Positions 38,235-48,297 are shown, numbered from the stretch's first letter. The stretch: DNA of 64,000 nt from Maribacter sp. (GCA_024643345.1 JAHENB010000063.1:199013-263012), one strand, 5' to 3'. Notes: generated from the letters alone by a model not told the origin. Program-made: numbers and translations.

Positions 38235-39053
38235 ATGCAACAATCGATTTCCCGAAGAAGAAACAGGCAAATATATCTTGTTTTGATGTTCTGCTGCCTA
38301 TTGGGTTTTTGGCTCTTTGAGAACTTTTATACCCCCGATCCCTATGGTGCGGAACATGGAGAAAGTTCAACTGAAATCCCCATATTCCTTTTGCCGAGTT
38401 CCACAACGGGTACCGTGGTTGGGCACCAGCATTATACCTTATCTTACAACGAACCTTATGAACAGGCCGAATGGGTGGCGTATGTATTGAAAAAAGACCA
38501 TTTGACCACCCAAACCCGAAAGCGGCCTTACTTCATGGAAGACCCTAAAATTAAAACCAAGTCGGCGGATTGGCGCAACTACAAAGGGTCGGGCTATGAT
38601 CGTGGTCATTTATGCCCAGCGGGCGATCGCAGGTTTTCTGAACAGGCTTATAATGAAACATTTTATACCAGCAATATTGTACCGCAGGACAAAGATTTCA
38701 ACGCTGGTGTTTGGAACCGTTTGGAAATGCAGGTGCGTCAATGGGCACGAACGTATGGTGACATCTATGTGATTACCGGGGGCGTATTGCAAAAGGGCCT
38801 CGATACGATAGGGGAAGAGGATGTTGCCGTACCTCACTATTTTTACAAAATCGTGGCTCGAGGCGATGCCAAATCGATGAAAATGATCGCCTTCTTGTTG
38901 GAGGGTAAGGAGAACAATGCCCCGTTGAGATCATACGCGGTCTCCGTTGATCAAATTGAAGAAATGACAGAAATCGATTTTTTTCAAGACCTGCCCGATG
39001 ATGTTGAAGCAAAATGGGAAAAGGCGGTGCAGCTTGAAGGTTGGAGATTTTAG
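38235..39053 (+). CDS. DNA/RNA non-specific endonuclease (beta-beta-alpha metal type)
   Basis: 272 residues. An N-terminal membrane segment (about 11-28) acts as signal or anchor. The active-site motif DRGHLCPAGD at 122-131 has catalytic His125, and the FYTSNIVPQ segment carries the metal-side Asn and Gln. Known relatives cut single- and double-stranded DNA and RNA outside the cell. It stands alone between msrB and the rod operon. TAATTTTG, an exact -7 element, lies just before the start. Confidence 0.92.
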   Translation: MQQSISRRRNRQIYLVLMFCCLLGFWLFENFYTPDPYGAEHGESSTEIPIFLLPSSTTGTVVGHQHYTLSYNEPYEQAEWVAYVLKKDHLTTQTRKRPYFMEDPKIKTKSADWRNYKGSGYDRGHLCPAGDRRFSEQAYNETFYTSNIVPQDKDFNAGVWNRLEMQVRQWARTYGDIYVITGGVLQKGLDTIGEEDVAVPHYFYKIVARGDAKSMKMIAFLLEGKENNAPLRSYAVSVDQIEEMTEIDFFQDLPDDVEAKWEKAVQLEGWRF

Positions 39054-39150
39054 CGGCTACTGAAAGCTCGGTTCAAATGCGAGCGAATGTTTTTGTGGGG
39101 CCATAAAGTTGACACGTATTATAGTTATAAAACCCAAGGTAAATCGAACT

Positions 39151-40434
39151 TCAGATTCCTTCCCTTAGCCTATTTGAATCGAGTTTTAAGAAAATGAACA
39201 ACATTGCGCTGAAGAAAAGGAGACCGGATCCCCCGTAGCTAAAAAATGGGAGCGGAATTCCAATAGTGGGCAAAATTCCGGTCACCATGCCGATGTTGAT
39301 AAAATAATGGACCAATAAAATGGATATTACGCCATAGCCATACATTCTGCTAAAAGCGTTCTTTTGTCTTTCCGCCAAGAACACCAATCGAAGCAGCAAA
39401 AAGGTAAACAACATTACCACCGAGGCTGTGCCAAGGAATCCCCATTCTTCACCCACGGAACTAAAAATGTAATCGGTGTGCTGCTCTGGCACAAAATCCC
39501 CTTTGGTACGGGTGCCTTCCAAAAATCCCTTTCCAAAAAAGCCTCCAGATTCAATGGCTTTTTCCGACTGATAGGTATTGTATCCGATGGTCTTACGAAT
39601 TTGCTCCAATTTTTGGGGATCTTTTTCCAATCTTAACCACAGACTAAATCTATCGCGATGCCGCTGCTCGAAGACATTGTTGAATACAAAATTGACCGAT
39701 AGTGAAAATAATATTGTGATCAAGGCTGCACTGATCAGAGGAAAAATCGGAATCTTAAAAGATTTCTTTTTGAGTAGAAAAAAAAGAGTAATGACCAAAG
39801 CCACGAAAATGGTCACCCAGATGGTACCAAACTTTAAGGTGGTCACGAAAACCAGTACCAGCAAAAAACCCAACAACAAATAAAAGAGGGGAAGACCTTC
39901 TCTAAAAAGCACAAATACCAAAGCAAAAAATACAAGGGCACTTCCCGGGTCGGGTTGTGGTATGATGAGCAGGGCCGGTATCAGTATGATCAGAAAAGCA
40001 TACAATTGATCTTTTCGACGTTTAATATCGGTTTGGATATCGCTGAGGTATTTTGCAAGGGCCAGAGCGGTCGCCGCTTTTGCAAATTCAGAAGGCTGCA
40101 GGTTAAAAAATCCCAGATCGTACCATGAAGTGGCCCCCGCGATCGTTTTACCGAATACGAAAAGTCCGAGCAAGGAAATCATGGAAACAATGTAGAACAA
40201 GCTTGAAAACCGTTCAAAAAAGCTGGTCTCCAAGGCTAATATGGTAACAATGGCTACAATGCACGTTCCTATAAAAAAAAGTTGTTTTCCATGTAAGGCA
40301 TCAAAATTAAATATGGAAGGATTGGTTTCAGAAAAGGTGGTGGAGTAGATATTTAGCCAACCGATGGCCACCAAAAGGGCATAAAAAAATATAGAGAGCC
40401 AATCGATTCGTTTAAGGACGCTACTACCAGACAC
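39151..40434 (-). CDS. rodA: Rod-shape peptidoglycan polymerase RodA
   Basis: 427 residues with about 10 helices of the SEDS family. FFNLQPSEFAKAA near 110, the PQPDPGSALV segment and the final PLPFFSYGGSGLL are its hallmarks. It polymerises lipid II during elongation together with PBP2. It overlaps the mrdA stop by 11 bases and is the last gene of the rod operon. Confidence 0.95.
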   Translation of the reverse strand: MSGSSVLKRIDWLSIFFYALLVAIGWLNIYSTTFSETNPSIFNFDALHGKQLFFIGTCIVAIVTILALETSFFERFSSLFYIVSMISLLGLFVFGKTIAGATSWYDLGFFNLQPSEFAKAATALALAKYLSDIQTDIKRRKDQLYAFLIILIPALLIIPQPDPGSALVFFALVFVLFREGLPLFYLLLGFLLVLVFVTTLKFGTIWVTIFVALVITLFFLLKKKSFKIPIFPLISAALITILFSLSVNFVFNNVFEQRHRDRFSLWLRLEKDPQKLEQIRKTIGYNTYQSEKAIESGGFFGKGFLEGTRTKGDFVPEQHTDYIFSSVGEEWGFLGTASVVMLFTFLLLRLVFLAERQKNAFSRMYGYGVISILLVHYFINIGMVTGILPTIGIPLPFFSYGGSGLLFFSAMLFIFLKLDSNRLREGI

Positions 40435-42292
40435 GTTCGTTTATTTTGAATTCTTCCCCGCTATACGGTTTGGCATATTCGCTTTCCAAGGTTTTTTCCA
40501 ACATTCTTTTTTCCAAGTCTTTTCGGCTTATCTCCCCCTTCAGGTATTTCTCGATCATCAGTGATGCGATGTGTCCTGCGTATCGTGAGCCAAAATAGCC
40601 GTTCTCGATATAGACCGCAATTGCGATTTTCGGATTATCCACGGGGGCAAAGGCCACAAAAACGGAATGATCGGTCAATTGGGTGCGAACCCCATTTATT
40701 TTCGTGAAGTTCTCGACCGTACCTGTTTTGCCGGCGACTTCAATTCCCGGAATCTGAACGCCTCGTGCGGTCCCCAATTTGTAAACATCTGCCATGCCCT
40801 GTACCACGGGATCAAAATATTTTTTGTCGATAGTGGTATATTTGGGTGCTACGAACTCGGGATTGGTAATGTCTTTTCCTTCCACTTTTTTAAGGATGTG
40901 GGGGGTATAATAGAAACCTCGATTTGCAATCGCAGCGGTCATATTGGCCAATTGTACAGGCGTGACCGAAACTTCCCCTTGCCCAATGGAGTTGGAGATG
41001 ATGTAAGAAGAACTCCATCTATTATCGCCATACCATTTGTCGTAATATTCCTTGCCGGGAATCCTGCCCCTTTTTCCCTCCGGAAGGTCGTAATGTAAGA
41101 AATCACCAAGACCAAAACTTTTCACATGCTTTTCCCAAACATCCATTGCCTCATCGGTGGTCTCATACTTGTCATAGATTTTTCTGAAGGTCCCCGCGAA
41201 ATAAGCATTGCACGATTTATAAATTCCGGAATGTAGGTTTCGGTTTCCCCCACCGCAATGGCAACCTCTTTTTCTACCCCCCACGTAAAAACCATGGTAA
41301 CAGGTAAAAGTAGTTTCAGGAGTAATCACCCCTTCCTGCAAAGCGATCAGGGCATTGATGGTTTTAAAGGGCGACCCAGGTGAACCTTCGGCCAAAATGG
41401 AGCGATCGAACAAGGGCTTTGAGATGGTATCGTAATGTAATTTGCTATAGTTGGCAGAGCGATCTCTGCCAACCAAAAGTTTGGGGTCATAGGTAGGCCC
41501 TGATATCATTGACAGAATTTCACCTGTTGCGGGTTCAATGGCTACGATTCCACCCCATTTGCCGCTCATGAGACGTTCCCCATATTCCTGTAGATCCTTG
41601 TCCAAGGTAACATTGATTTCCTTTCCTTGTTCGGGCAGGGTATCCAATAAACCATTTTTGTAAGGACCTATGTCTCTATTAAAGCGGTCTTTTTGGATAT
41701 ACTGCACCCCTTTTCTTCCGCGAAGGATATCCTCATACTGCTTTTCGATTCCGGTACGGCCGGTAAGTTCGCCCTGAACGTAATATGGATTTTGTTCTAG
41801 GTCCCTTTCATTGACTTCACTGATATAACCTAGGATATTGGCCCCACTACTTGTGTCGTAATAACGCAAGGAACGTTTCTGAATATAAAAGCCTTGATAA
41901 TGGCGCATCTTTTCCTGCAATTTGGCATAATCTTCCTTTGAAAGCTGTGGTACCAATACAGAGGGAAGTCTCGGGGAATAGTTACGCGCCTTTTTGAGCT
42001 CTTTTAAGAATTTTTCCTTGTCGATACCCAACAGATCACAAAATTCAATGGTATCCAAGGCCTTTACTTCCCTTGGTATGACCATCACATCATATGCAGG
42101 ATCATTGGCAACCAACAATTTTCCGTTGCGATCGTAAATATAACCTCGTTCAGGGTAGTCGTATACCGCTTTTATGGCAGGGTCTTCCAAGACCTGATTG
42201 GTAGAAGAGCTGAAAACTTGTAAATAGCTCAAGCGACCGAGGAAGGTTATCCCGATAATGATAATGATCGATGAAAGTAAAAACTTTTTCAT
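40424..42292 (-). CDS. mrdA: Penicillin-binding protein 2
   Basis: 622 residues. An N-terminal membrane anchor (about 4-22), a dimerisation domain, then the transpeptidase domain with SPFK at 307-310 (nucleophile Ser307), KSCN as SxN motif, and AGKTGT as KTG motif. A CYHGFYVGGRKRGCHCGGG stretch between them is rich in Cys and His and may bind zinc, as reported for the same region of Escherichia coli PBP2. It cross-links glycan made by RodA. It overlaps mreD by 4 bases. Confidence 0.95.
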   Translation of the reverse strand: MKKFLLSSIIIIIGITFLGRLSYLQVFSSSTNQVLEDPAIKAVYDYPERGYIYDRNGKLLVANDPAYDVMVIPREVKALDTIEFCDLLGIDKEKFLKELKKARNYSPRLPSVLVPQLSKEDYAKLQEKMRHYQGFYIQKRSLRYYDTSSGANILGYISEVNERDLEQNPYYVQGELTGRTGIEKQYEDILRGRKGVQYIQKDRFNRDIGPYKNGLLDTLPEQGKEINVTLDKDLQEYGERLMSGKWGGIVAIEPATGEILSMISGPTYDPKLLVGRDRSANYSKLHYDTISKPLFDRSILAEGSPGSPFKTINALIALQEGVITPETTFTCYHGFYVGGRKRGCHCGGGNRNLHSGIYKSCNAYFAGTFRKIYDKYETTDEAMDVWEKHVKSFGLGDFLHYDLPEGKRGRIPGKEYYDKWYGDNRWSSSYIISNSIGQGEVSVTPVQLANMTAAIANRGFYYTPHILKKVEGKDITNPEFVAPKYTTIDKKYFDPVVQGMADVYKLGTARGVQIPGIEVAGKTGTVENFTKINGVRTQLTDHSVFVAFAPVDNPKIAIAVYIENGYFGSRYAGHIASLMIEKYLKGEISRKDLEKRMLEKTLESEYAKPYSGEEFKINERVW

Positions 42293-42795
42293 TCCTTGCC
42301 AGCGCTAAAAAGTGAATTGAAAAGTAAACAAAGTAGCATTGATGCCGAACCGATGACCACTACTTTTTTAAGAATCATCAAAATATTGGCCAAACTAAAG
42401 ATTTCGAGCGTAAAAAACACTAAATGGTGTACTACTATTAATAACGCCAAAAAAGTAAATTGTTGTACCCTAGTACTGTTGCTTAGCTTAAAATTTTGGA
42501 ATTCGATATTCACCCCATAGACGAAGCGCATAATGGTTGGCCTTAAATAGGCCAGTGAGACCGTAGACGCCGCGTGTAAGGCCATGGTATCCGAAAAGAA
42601 GTCAATGCACAATCCCAGCAAAAAACTTACCCAAATGAAAGAGGCACGGCTCGTATTGATCGGATACCAGTATAAAAATAGAATGTACACCATGGGATTG
42701 ATGAATCCAAAAAAATTAAGTTGATTGAATATCAGCACTTGCACCAAAACAAGGAGCACGAATCGAATGGCATTTATGAAATATTTATTGTTCAT
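42289..42795 (-). CDS. mreD: Rod-shape-determining protein MreD
   Basis: 168 residues with about five helices, highly hydrophobic, with a LFLYWYPINTSR segment typical of Bacteroidota MreD. The family has little sequence conservation, so the call also relies on its place between mreC and mrdA. It links MreC to the inner membrane complex. It overlaps both neighbours. Confidence 0.9.
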   Translation of the reverse strand: MNNKYFINAIRFVLLVLVQVLIFNQLNFFGFINPMVYILFLYWYPINTSRASFIWVSFLLGLCIDFFSDTMALHAASTVSLAYLRPTIMRFVYGVNIEFQNFKLSNSTRVQQFTFLALLIVVHHLVFFTLEIFSLANILMILKKVVVIGSASMLLCLLFNSLFSAGKE

Positions 42796-43603
42796 TCAGG
42801 TTTTTGGATTCCAGTTCCCGTATTTCCTTGCGGTCCATATTGTTCACAATATATACATTGCGAATATTGGTCATGTCATTAAAAAGCTTGATGTCGATTT
42901 GATAAAAGCTTTTGGCGGTATCCAGGTCAAATTTTTGAATTGTTCCTATTGGAATGTTCTCGGGAAAAATACTGCTCATGGCCCCAGTTACGATCGTATC
43001 GCCAATATTCAATGGTACCATGCGCGGTATATCTACCAATTGCACCACAGCATAATCTTTGGTATCCCAGACCAGCGACCCAAAGTGGTCTGTATTTTTT
43101 ATTTTGGCGTTGATGTTCGAATTTTCGTTCAAAATGCTCTGTACCGTCGCATAGTGGGGCGAAGTATTTTCTACAATGCCCAGAATACCTTTTGAAGTAA
43201 TTACCCCCATGTCGGGTTTAATACTGTCATTCCTCCCTCGATTGATGGTGATATAATTGCGCGATTCCGAATAGCTGTTTTTGATTACTCTTGCGGTGGT
43301 TATGGTATAAAGAAGTTGGGTGGAGTCTAGGCTTATGGTATCCGAATTTGATTTATTGAACAACAATTTGCGTAAACGCTGGTTTTCATCGATCAATTTT
43401 TCATTTTCCTCTGATAGATCGAAATAAGCAGTAATGTTTTGTTTGGCTTCATAAATATTGCCGGTGATCCAGTTAGCCGAGTTAAAAAAGCGAGACTGAT
43501 GATAGGAATGCGATTGGATCGTAAAAGCCAATGAAAGCATTAACAAAAACAGAAAGAGTAGAAAATTCTTATGCCGTATTACAAAATTGATGATCTGTTG
43601 CAT
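42785..43603 (-). CDS. mreC: Rod-shape-determining protein MreC
   Basis: 272 residues: one membrane helix (about 12-30), a coiled-coil (about 60-92, EENEKLIDENQRLRKLL), then the beta-barrel domain with PDMGVITSKGILGIVEN and DTIVTGAMSSIFPENIPIG. It connects cytoplasmic MreB to periplasmic PBP2. mreB starts 88 bases upstream. Confidence 0.93.
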   Translation of the reverse strand: MQQIINFVIRHKNFLLFLFLLMLSLAFTIQSHSYHQSRFFNSANWITGNIYEAKQNITAYFDLSEENEKLIDENQRLRKLLFNKSNSDTISLDSTQLLYTITTARVIKNSYSESRNYITINRGRNDSIKPDMGVITSKGILGIVENTSPHYATVQSILNENSNINAKIKNTDHFGSLVWDTKDYAVVQLVDIPRMVPLNIGDTIVTGAMSSIFPENIPIGTIQKFDLDTAKSFYQIDIKLFNDMTNIRNVYIVNNMDRKEIRELESKNLNEQ

Positions 43604-43691
43604 TCACTCTTTAATTTTCTTGAAGTCTGCGCAAGTATCCCATTTTTGATAAAGTCGATCATCAGAATTATGCCATCGATATGTTGGGCAT

Positions 43692-44720
43692 CTATTTGAT
43701 TAAAATGCTCTTGTATCGTTCCAGATTTTTTAATGCGATGCCAGTACCCCTTACTACGGCCCTTAGTGGATCTTCGGCAATGTATACGGGAAGATCGGTT
43801 TTTTGGGACAACCTTCTGTCCAACCCACGTAACATCGATCCCCCCCCGGCCATGTAAATTCCGGTATTATAAATGTCGGCGGCAAGTTCTGGAGGGGTTT
43901 GCGAGAGGGTTTCCATCACCGCGTCTTCTACCCTAAGGATAGACTTGTCCAAGGCCTTTGCGATTTCCCGATATGAAATTTGTACCTGTTTTGGCTTACC
44001 GGTCAACAAATCCCGTCCTTGGACCGATTTGTCCTCTGGCGGGTTTTGTAGGTCTTCCGTGGCCGAACCGATTTCTATTTTAATGCTTTCCGCGGTGCTC
44101 TCCCCAATATATAGGTTGTGCTGTGTGCGCATATAGTAAATGATGTCATTTGTAAAAACGTCACCCGCAATTTTTACAGATTTGTCACAGACGATGCCCC
44201 CCAATGCGATTACCGCAATTTCCGTGGTACCCCCACCGATATCGACGATCATGTTCCCTTTGGGCTGCATAATGTCTAAACCAATTCCTATAGCAGCTGC
44301 CATTGGCTCGTGGATCAAGTATACTTCTTTGCCATTTACCCTTTCGGCCGACTCCCTTACCGCGCGCATTTCCACCTCGGTAATGCCCGAGGGAATACAA
44401 ATCACCATACGCAAGGCGGGTGGGAACCATTTTTTCTTTAAAGCCGGGATGTTCTTTATGAACATGTTGATCATTTTTTCCGAAGCATCGAAATCGGCAA
44501 TGACCCCATCTTTCAAAGGTCGAATGGTCTTGATGTTTTCATGGGTCTTTCCTTGCATCATGTTCGCCTCTTTTCCAACGGCAATGATTTTGCCGGAAAC
44601 CCGATCCCTGGCAACTATCGATGGACTGTCGACCACAACTTTATCGTTATGGATGATCAGGGTGTTTGCCGTACCCAGGTCGATGGCAATTTCTTCAGTA
44701 AGGAAATCAAAAAATCCCAT
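43692..44720 (-). CDS. mreB: Rod-shape-determining actin MreB
   Basis: 342 residues, the normal length. IDLGTANTLI near 13-22 (phosphate 1), VDIGGGTTEIAVI (phosphate 2) and YMAGGGSMLRGLD (adenosine site) are all present, as is the N-terminal MGFFDFL amphipathic stretch that touches the membrane. It forms filaments that guide elongation. It starts the mreBCD-mrdA-rodA group, 56 bases after purH. Confidence 0.97.
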   Translation of the reverse strand: MGFFDFLTEEIAIDLGTANTLIIHNDKVVVDSPSIVARDRVSGKIIAVGKEANMMQGKTHENIKTIRPLKDGVIADFDASEKMINMFIKNIPALKKKWFPPALRMVICIPSGITEVEMRAVRESAERVNGKEVYLIHEPMAAAIGIGLDIMQPKGNMIVDIGGGTTEIAVIALGGIVCDKSVKIAGDVFTNDIIYYMRTQHNLYIGESTAESIKIEIGSATEDLQNPPEDKSVQGRDLLTGKPKQVQISYREIAKALDKSILRVEDAVMETLSQTPPELAADIYNTGIYMAGGGSMLRGLDRRLSQKTDLPVYIAEDPLRAVVRGTGIALKNLERYKSILIK

Positions 44721-44776
44721 TGGCTATTTTGTTTGGTTTCGATTAAAGGTAAATAATATCGTCAAAAGTAATGAAT

Positions 44777-46309
44777 TTAATGCTTAAAATGACGGGTGCC
44801 CGTCATTACCATGGCCATATCGTTTTCGTCGCAGTAGTCGATGCTCAGTTGGTCCTTAATCGACCCTCCGGGCTGAATGACGCTGGTTATTCCGCTTTCA
44901 TGGGCGATTTCTACGCAATCGGGAAAAGGGAAAAAGGCATCGCTGGCCATAACGGCTCCTTCTAAATCAAAATTGAAGGATTTTGCTTTATGTATTGCTT
45001 GGTTCAAAGCATCGACGCGCGAGGTCTGTCCGGTACCACTGGCGTAGAGTTGTCTGTTTTTAGCCAAGACAATGGTATTGCTCTTGGTATGTTTGCAAAG
45101 TTTGGAAGCAAAAAGCAAGTCATCCAATTCATTTTGGGTCGGTTTTCTTTTTGTGACCAATTGCAGGTCTTCGATGGTATCGGTCTTATTGTCTTTATCC
45201 TGCACCAAAACACCATTCAGGCAAGTTCTGATCAAAGTATCGGGTAGTGCAACCGCATGCTGAACCAAGAGAATCCGATTTTTCTTTGCCATGAGAATGT
45301 CAAGGGCATCGGCCGCATAACTGGGCGCAATGACGACTTCACAGAACAAATCATGGATTTCCGACGCCGTGGCCTTGTCGATTTCCACATTGCTGATCAG
45401 GATACCGCCAAAAGCGGAAACCGGGTCTCCCGCCAGTGCATCCACATAGGCTTGGTGCAAAGTCTTTCTGGTAGCTAGGCCACAGGCATTGTTATGTTTT
45501 AGGATGGCAAAAGTTGGATCGTCTTTTTTAAATTCGTTCATCAGGTTTACCGCAGCATCCACATCCAATAAATTGTTATATGAAAGCGCTTTGCCGTGCA
45601 ATTTGGTGAACATCGCCTCAAATTCTCCAAAGAAAAATCCTTTTTGGTGGGGATTTTCGCCATAACGGAGAACCTGACCCTTGGTTTCGCTGATTTTTAA
45701 TATGGCTTCCCCATGTTCTTTGTTGAAATAGTTGAAAATGGCCATATCATAATGTGACGATACGTTGAATGCTTTCGCGGCAAATCGTCTTCGATCTGCT
45801 ATTCCGGTTCTTCCGTTGCCCTGGGTTAACAAAATAAGGAATTCAGCATAATCTTCCATGGCGGAAACACAGAACACATCTTTATAGTTTTTTGCGGCGG
45901 CCCTAATCAGGGAAATGCCGCCAATATCTATCTTTTCTATGATTTCCTGTTCGCTAACGCCACTGGCCACTGTCTTTTCAAAAGGATATAGGTCAACGAT
46001 CACAATATCGATCTGGGGTATTTCAAATTCTTCCAATTGGGCCAAATCTCCAGCATCGTCCTGTCTGTTCAAAATACCACCGAAAACCTTGGGATGCAAT
46101 GTTTTTACGCGACCGCCCAAAATTGATGGATAACTGGTGACCTCTTCCACGGGCACCACGTCAATGCCCAGTTCCCGAATAAATTTTTCGGTACCTCCAG
46201 TTGAATAGATGGTGATGCCCAGTTCCTGGAATTTTCTAACGATGGGTTCCAAACCGTCTTTATGGAATACGGAAATAAGGGCCGAAGAGGCTTTTTTCAA
46301 GGTGTTCAT
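44777..46309 (-). CDS. purH: Bifunctional AICAR transformylase/IMP cyclohydrolase
   Basis: 510 residues. The MGS-like cyclohydrolase domain fills about 1-195 (start KASSALISVFHKDGLEPI). The transformylase domain follows with RYGENPHQKGFF, the KHNNACG motif with its catalytic Lys-His, and SDAFFPFPD near the end. It performs the last two steps of IMP synthesis. It lies between a GAF-protein gene and mreB on the same strand. Confidence 0.96.
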   Translation of the reverse strand: MNTLKKASSALISVFHKDGLEPIVRKFQELGITIYSTGGTEKFIRELGIDVVPVEEVTSYPSILGGRVKTLHPKVFGGILNRQDDAGDLAQLEEFEIPQIDIVIVDLYPFEKTVASGVSEQEIIEKIDIGGISLIRAAAKNYKDVFCVSAMEDYAEFLILLTQGNGRTGIADRRRFAAKAFNVSSHYDMAIFNYFNKEHGEAILKISETKGQVLRYGENPHQKGFFFGEFEAMFTKLHGKALSYNNLLDVDAAVNLMNEFKKDDPTFAILKHNNACGLATRKTLHQAYVDALAGDPVSAFGGILISNVEIDKATASEIHDLFCEVVIAPSYAADALDILMAKKNRILLVQHAVALPDTLIRTCLNGVLVQDKDNKTDTIEDLQLVTKRKPTQNELDDLLFASKLCKHTKSNTIVLAKNRQLYASGTGQTSRVDALNQAIHKAKSFNFDLEGAVMASDAFFPFPDCVEIAHESGITSVIQPGGSIKDQLSIDYCDENDMAMVMTGTRHFKH

Positions 46310-46342
46310 TTTTGCGTGCTTAGGATTAAAAAGTCAAGGACA

Positions 46343-46350
46343 CAAAAGTA
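46343..46350 (-). promoter_or_regulatory. Candidate -7 element for purH
   Basis: On the minus strand this reads TACTTTTG, an exact TAnnTTTG box, 33 bases before the purH start. A clean -33 TTTG is not seen at the right distance. Confidence 0.35.
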
Positions 46351-46401
46351 ATTTTTTTGCCGCTAAAAAGTGTTTAGGTTATCAACAAAACCACTAAAGT
46401 T

Positions 46402-46851
46402 TTAAAGAATTTTAGCCACTTCTGAATTTACAAATTCCAAAAAGCGCTCGTCTTCCTCGGTAAAGGGATCGGGGGTATTCGAATCAATGTCTATTTGCCC
46501 TACATTTTGCCCTTTTAAGAACAATGGCACCACGATTTCTGCCTTTACGGTAATGCTGCATGCGATATAGTTGTCTTGGGCCATGACATCGGGAACCACA
46601 AAGTTCTGATTTGAAAGCGCCACCTGCCCACAGATTCCCTTTCCAAATGGTATAATGGTGTGATCGGTGGGTTCCCCTGCATAAGGGCCTAATTTTAATT
46701 CTTCCTTTTCGCCATTCCTAAAATAAAATCCGACCCAATCATAATGGGGAACATTGGTCTTCAGCAATTTGCATAATTGGTGAAGTCGGGCCTCGACCGA
46801 CTCTTGCCCTGTTAAAATTTCCTTTACCCGAGGTCGCAGCGATTTGAACAT
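46402..46851 (-). CDS. GAF-domain protein, fRMsr-like
   Basis: 149 residues forming one GAF domain. DWVGFYFRNG near 40-49, LGPYAGEP, GICGQVA with a Cys, VPDVMAQDNYIACS with a second Cys, and SEIVVPLF-like AEIVVPLF match free methionine-(R)-sulfoxide reductase. Enzyme activity needs the Cys set, of which at least two are here. It stands 92 bases upstream of purH. Confidence 0.75.
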   Translation of the reverse strand: MFKSLRPRVKEILTGQESVEARLHQLCKLLKTNVPHYDWVGFYFRNGEKEELKLGPYAGEPTDHTIIPFGKGICGQVALSNQNFVVPDVMAQDNYIACSITVKAEIVVPLFLKGQNVGQIDIDSNTPDPFTEEDERFLEFVNSEVAKIL

Positions 46852-46977
46852 GATATTTTTCGAATGGTTTGGACAAAAGTCGATTTTTAGATCAACCCCG
46901 ACAATACCAAAGGACCTAAAAATTCGTTAATATGTTGTGCAAAAAGGTGCATCGAACCAAAAATTCTTAATTTTGCC

Positions 46978-47394
46978 ATGATGAAAAATGTTTCACATCG
47001 CATTCTTGCATCCTTAATGGCGCTCATGCTATTGGCTTCCACTACCTCATGGACGGTGGACAAGCATTATTGCATGGGCCATTTGAAGGATGTCGCACTC
47101 TTTACCAATGCCTTGAATTGCGGCATGGCAATGGGTGGGTCCGAAGATTTCGCGCTTTCCGAAAATTCTGATTCTTGTTGTAAGGATGTCAGGGTAGTTA
47201 TCAACGGACAAGATGATTTAAAGCAGGTCGCAAGCGATATAGGTGTCGATCATCAAGTCTTTTGGTTCAACATCACCCATACCTATGATGCCAATATGGC
47301 CATGGTGGGAGAAAGGATGACCTTCCTAAAGCACTACCCTCCACCATTGTTGGTCAAGAATATTCAACTTCTCGACCAAGTCTTCCTGATTTGA
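46978..47394 (+). CDS. HYC_CC_PP family secreted protein
   Basis: 138 residues with a signal peptide (to about residue 25). The three motifs that name the family are present: HYCMG near 30-34, SCCKD near 66-70 and YPPPLL near the C-terminus. The function is unknown. Conserved Cys and His suggest metal or disulfide chemistry, and the neighbours (an outer-membrane protein and a double HMA protein) support metal handling. TAATTTTG at 46968-46975, an exact -7 element, ends only 2 bases before the ATG, so a leaderless message is possible, or the second ATG at 46981 is used. Confidence 0.8.
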   Translation: MMKNVSHRILASLMALMLLASTTSWTVDKHYCMGHLKDVALFTNALNCGMAMGGSEDFALSENSDSCCKDVRVVINGQDDLKQVASDIGVDHQVFWFNITHTYDANMAMVGERMTFLKHYPPPLLVKNIQLLDQVFLI

Positions 47395-47525
47395 TTGAAT
47401 TGGTTTATTCCCAAGGTTCCCATCCCCGATAATAATTGCTATCGGCGTTCGATGGCAAACCCGGGCATGCTGTGTTTATGCCCTTTTTAAAATTGGAATC
47501 AACAACCATTTATTTCAGATCTATC

Positions 47526-48296
47526 ATGAAAATTAAATTTTTATTATTGCTTCTCGCCTTGTTCGGTACAGGAGGGTTGCAGGCCCAAGGACCTCCCATT
47601 ACCGCGGACAATCCCATTATGTTGGGCGGGGGAAGCTTTACGGTAATCACCTTGGCCGAATTGAGAAAGACCCAGAGGGGAAGTTTCAGCTATGTGCCCA
47701 TAATGTTGCATTATTTGCCCACTGCCAACACCTTGATAGCGGTGCATCTGCCTTATATCGGGTATGATCTTAGCGATCTTGGAACGGGCAGTGCGCTGGC
47801 CGATATCAAGATCATGGGAAAATACCAGTTCATTAGAAAAGATGCCATGGGCAAGACCTTTCGAGTGGTCGCCAAAACCATACAGACCCTTCCCACTGGT
47901 GAGGAATTGGACGCTATGGATCTCAGTACCGGTAAGTATGCAGGATATTACGGTATCGTGGCGGGCTATGAATCCCTGAAATACGGGATATCAAATGAAA
48001 TAGGCTACAATGCGATGCCCGATGGTTCCATGGACGAGTTTCGCTATAAACTGGGTTTCGGCCTTCCATTACTGAAACCACAATATCCCAATGAACAGAT
48101 CAATCTCTATTTTGAATATACCAATTCCTGGCTTCCCGAGCGCAACGGCTATCAGCTCTTGTATGCCCAGGGAATTCAATATGCCAGCAAGAACATCACG
48201 CTCGATTTGGCCGTACAGGCCCCATTGGTCAATGATGTGCCTGCCGCGCAAAAATTGAAATACAGCCTCTTTTTGGGAAGTCGATATACATTTTAA
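47526..48296 (+). CDS. Outer-membrane beta-barrel protein, metal-cassette neighbour
   Basis: 256 residues from ATG 47526, which starts a clear signal peptide (to about residue 20); the in-frame start at 47436 adds 30 residues before it. Many alternating strands follow, and the C-terminus ends GSRYTF with the terminal Phe expected for outer-membrane barrels. No substrate is known. It sits between the HYC/CC/PP and double-HMA genes on the same strand. Confidence 0.72.
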   Translation: MKIKFLLLLLALFGTGGLQAQGPPITADNPIMLGGGSFTVITLAELRKTQRGSFSYVPIMLHYLPTANTLIAVHLPYIGYDLSDLGTGSALADIKIMGKYQFIRKDAMGKTFRVVAKTIQTLPTGEELDAMDLSTGKYAGYYGIVAGYESLKYGISNEIGYNAMPDGSMDEFRYKLGFGLPLLKPQYPNEQINLYFEYTNSWLPERNGYQLLYAQGIQYASKNITLDLAVQAPLVNDVPAAQKLKYSLFLGSRYTF

Positions 48297-48297
48297 T

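Noticed and set aside
44140-44787. 215-codon plus-strand open frame
   Set aside because: Antisense to mreB, a highly conserved gene.
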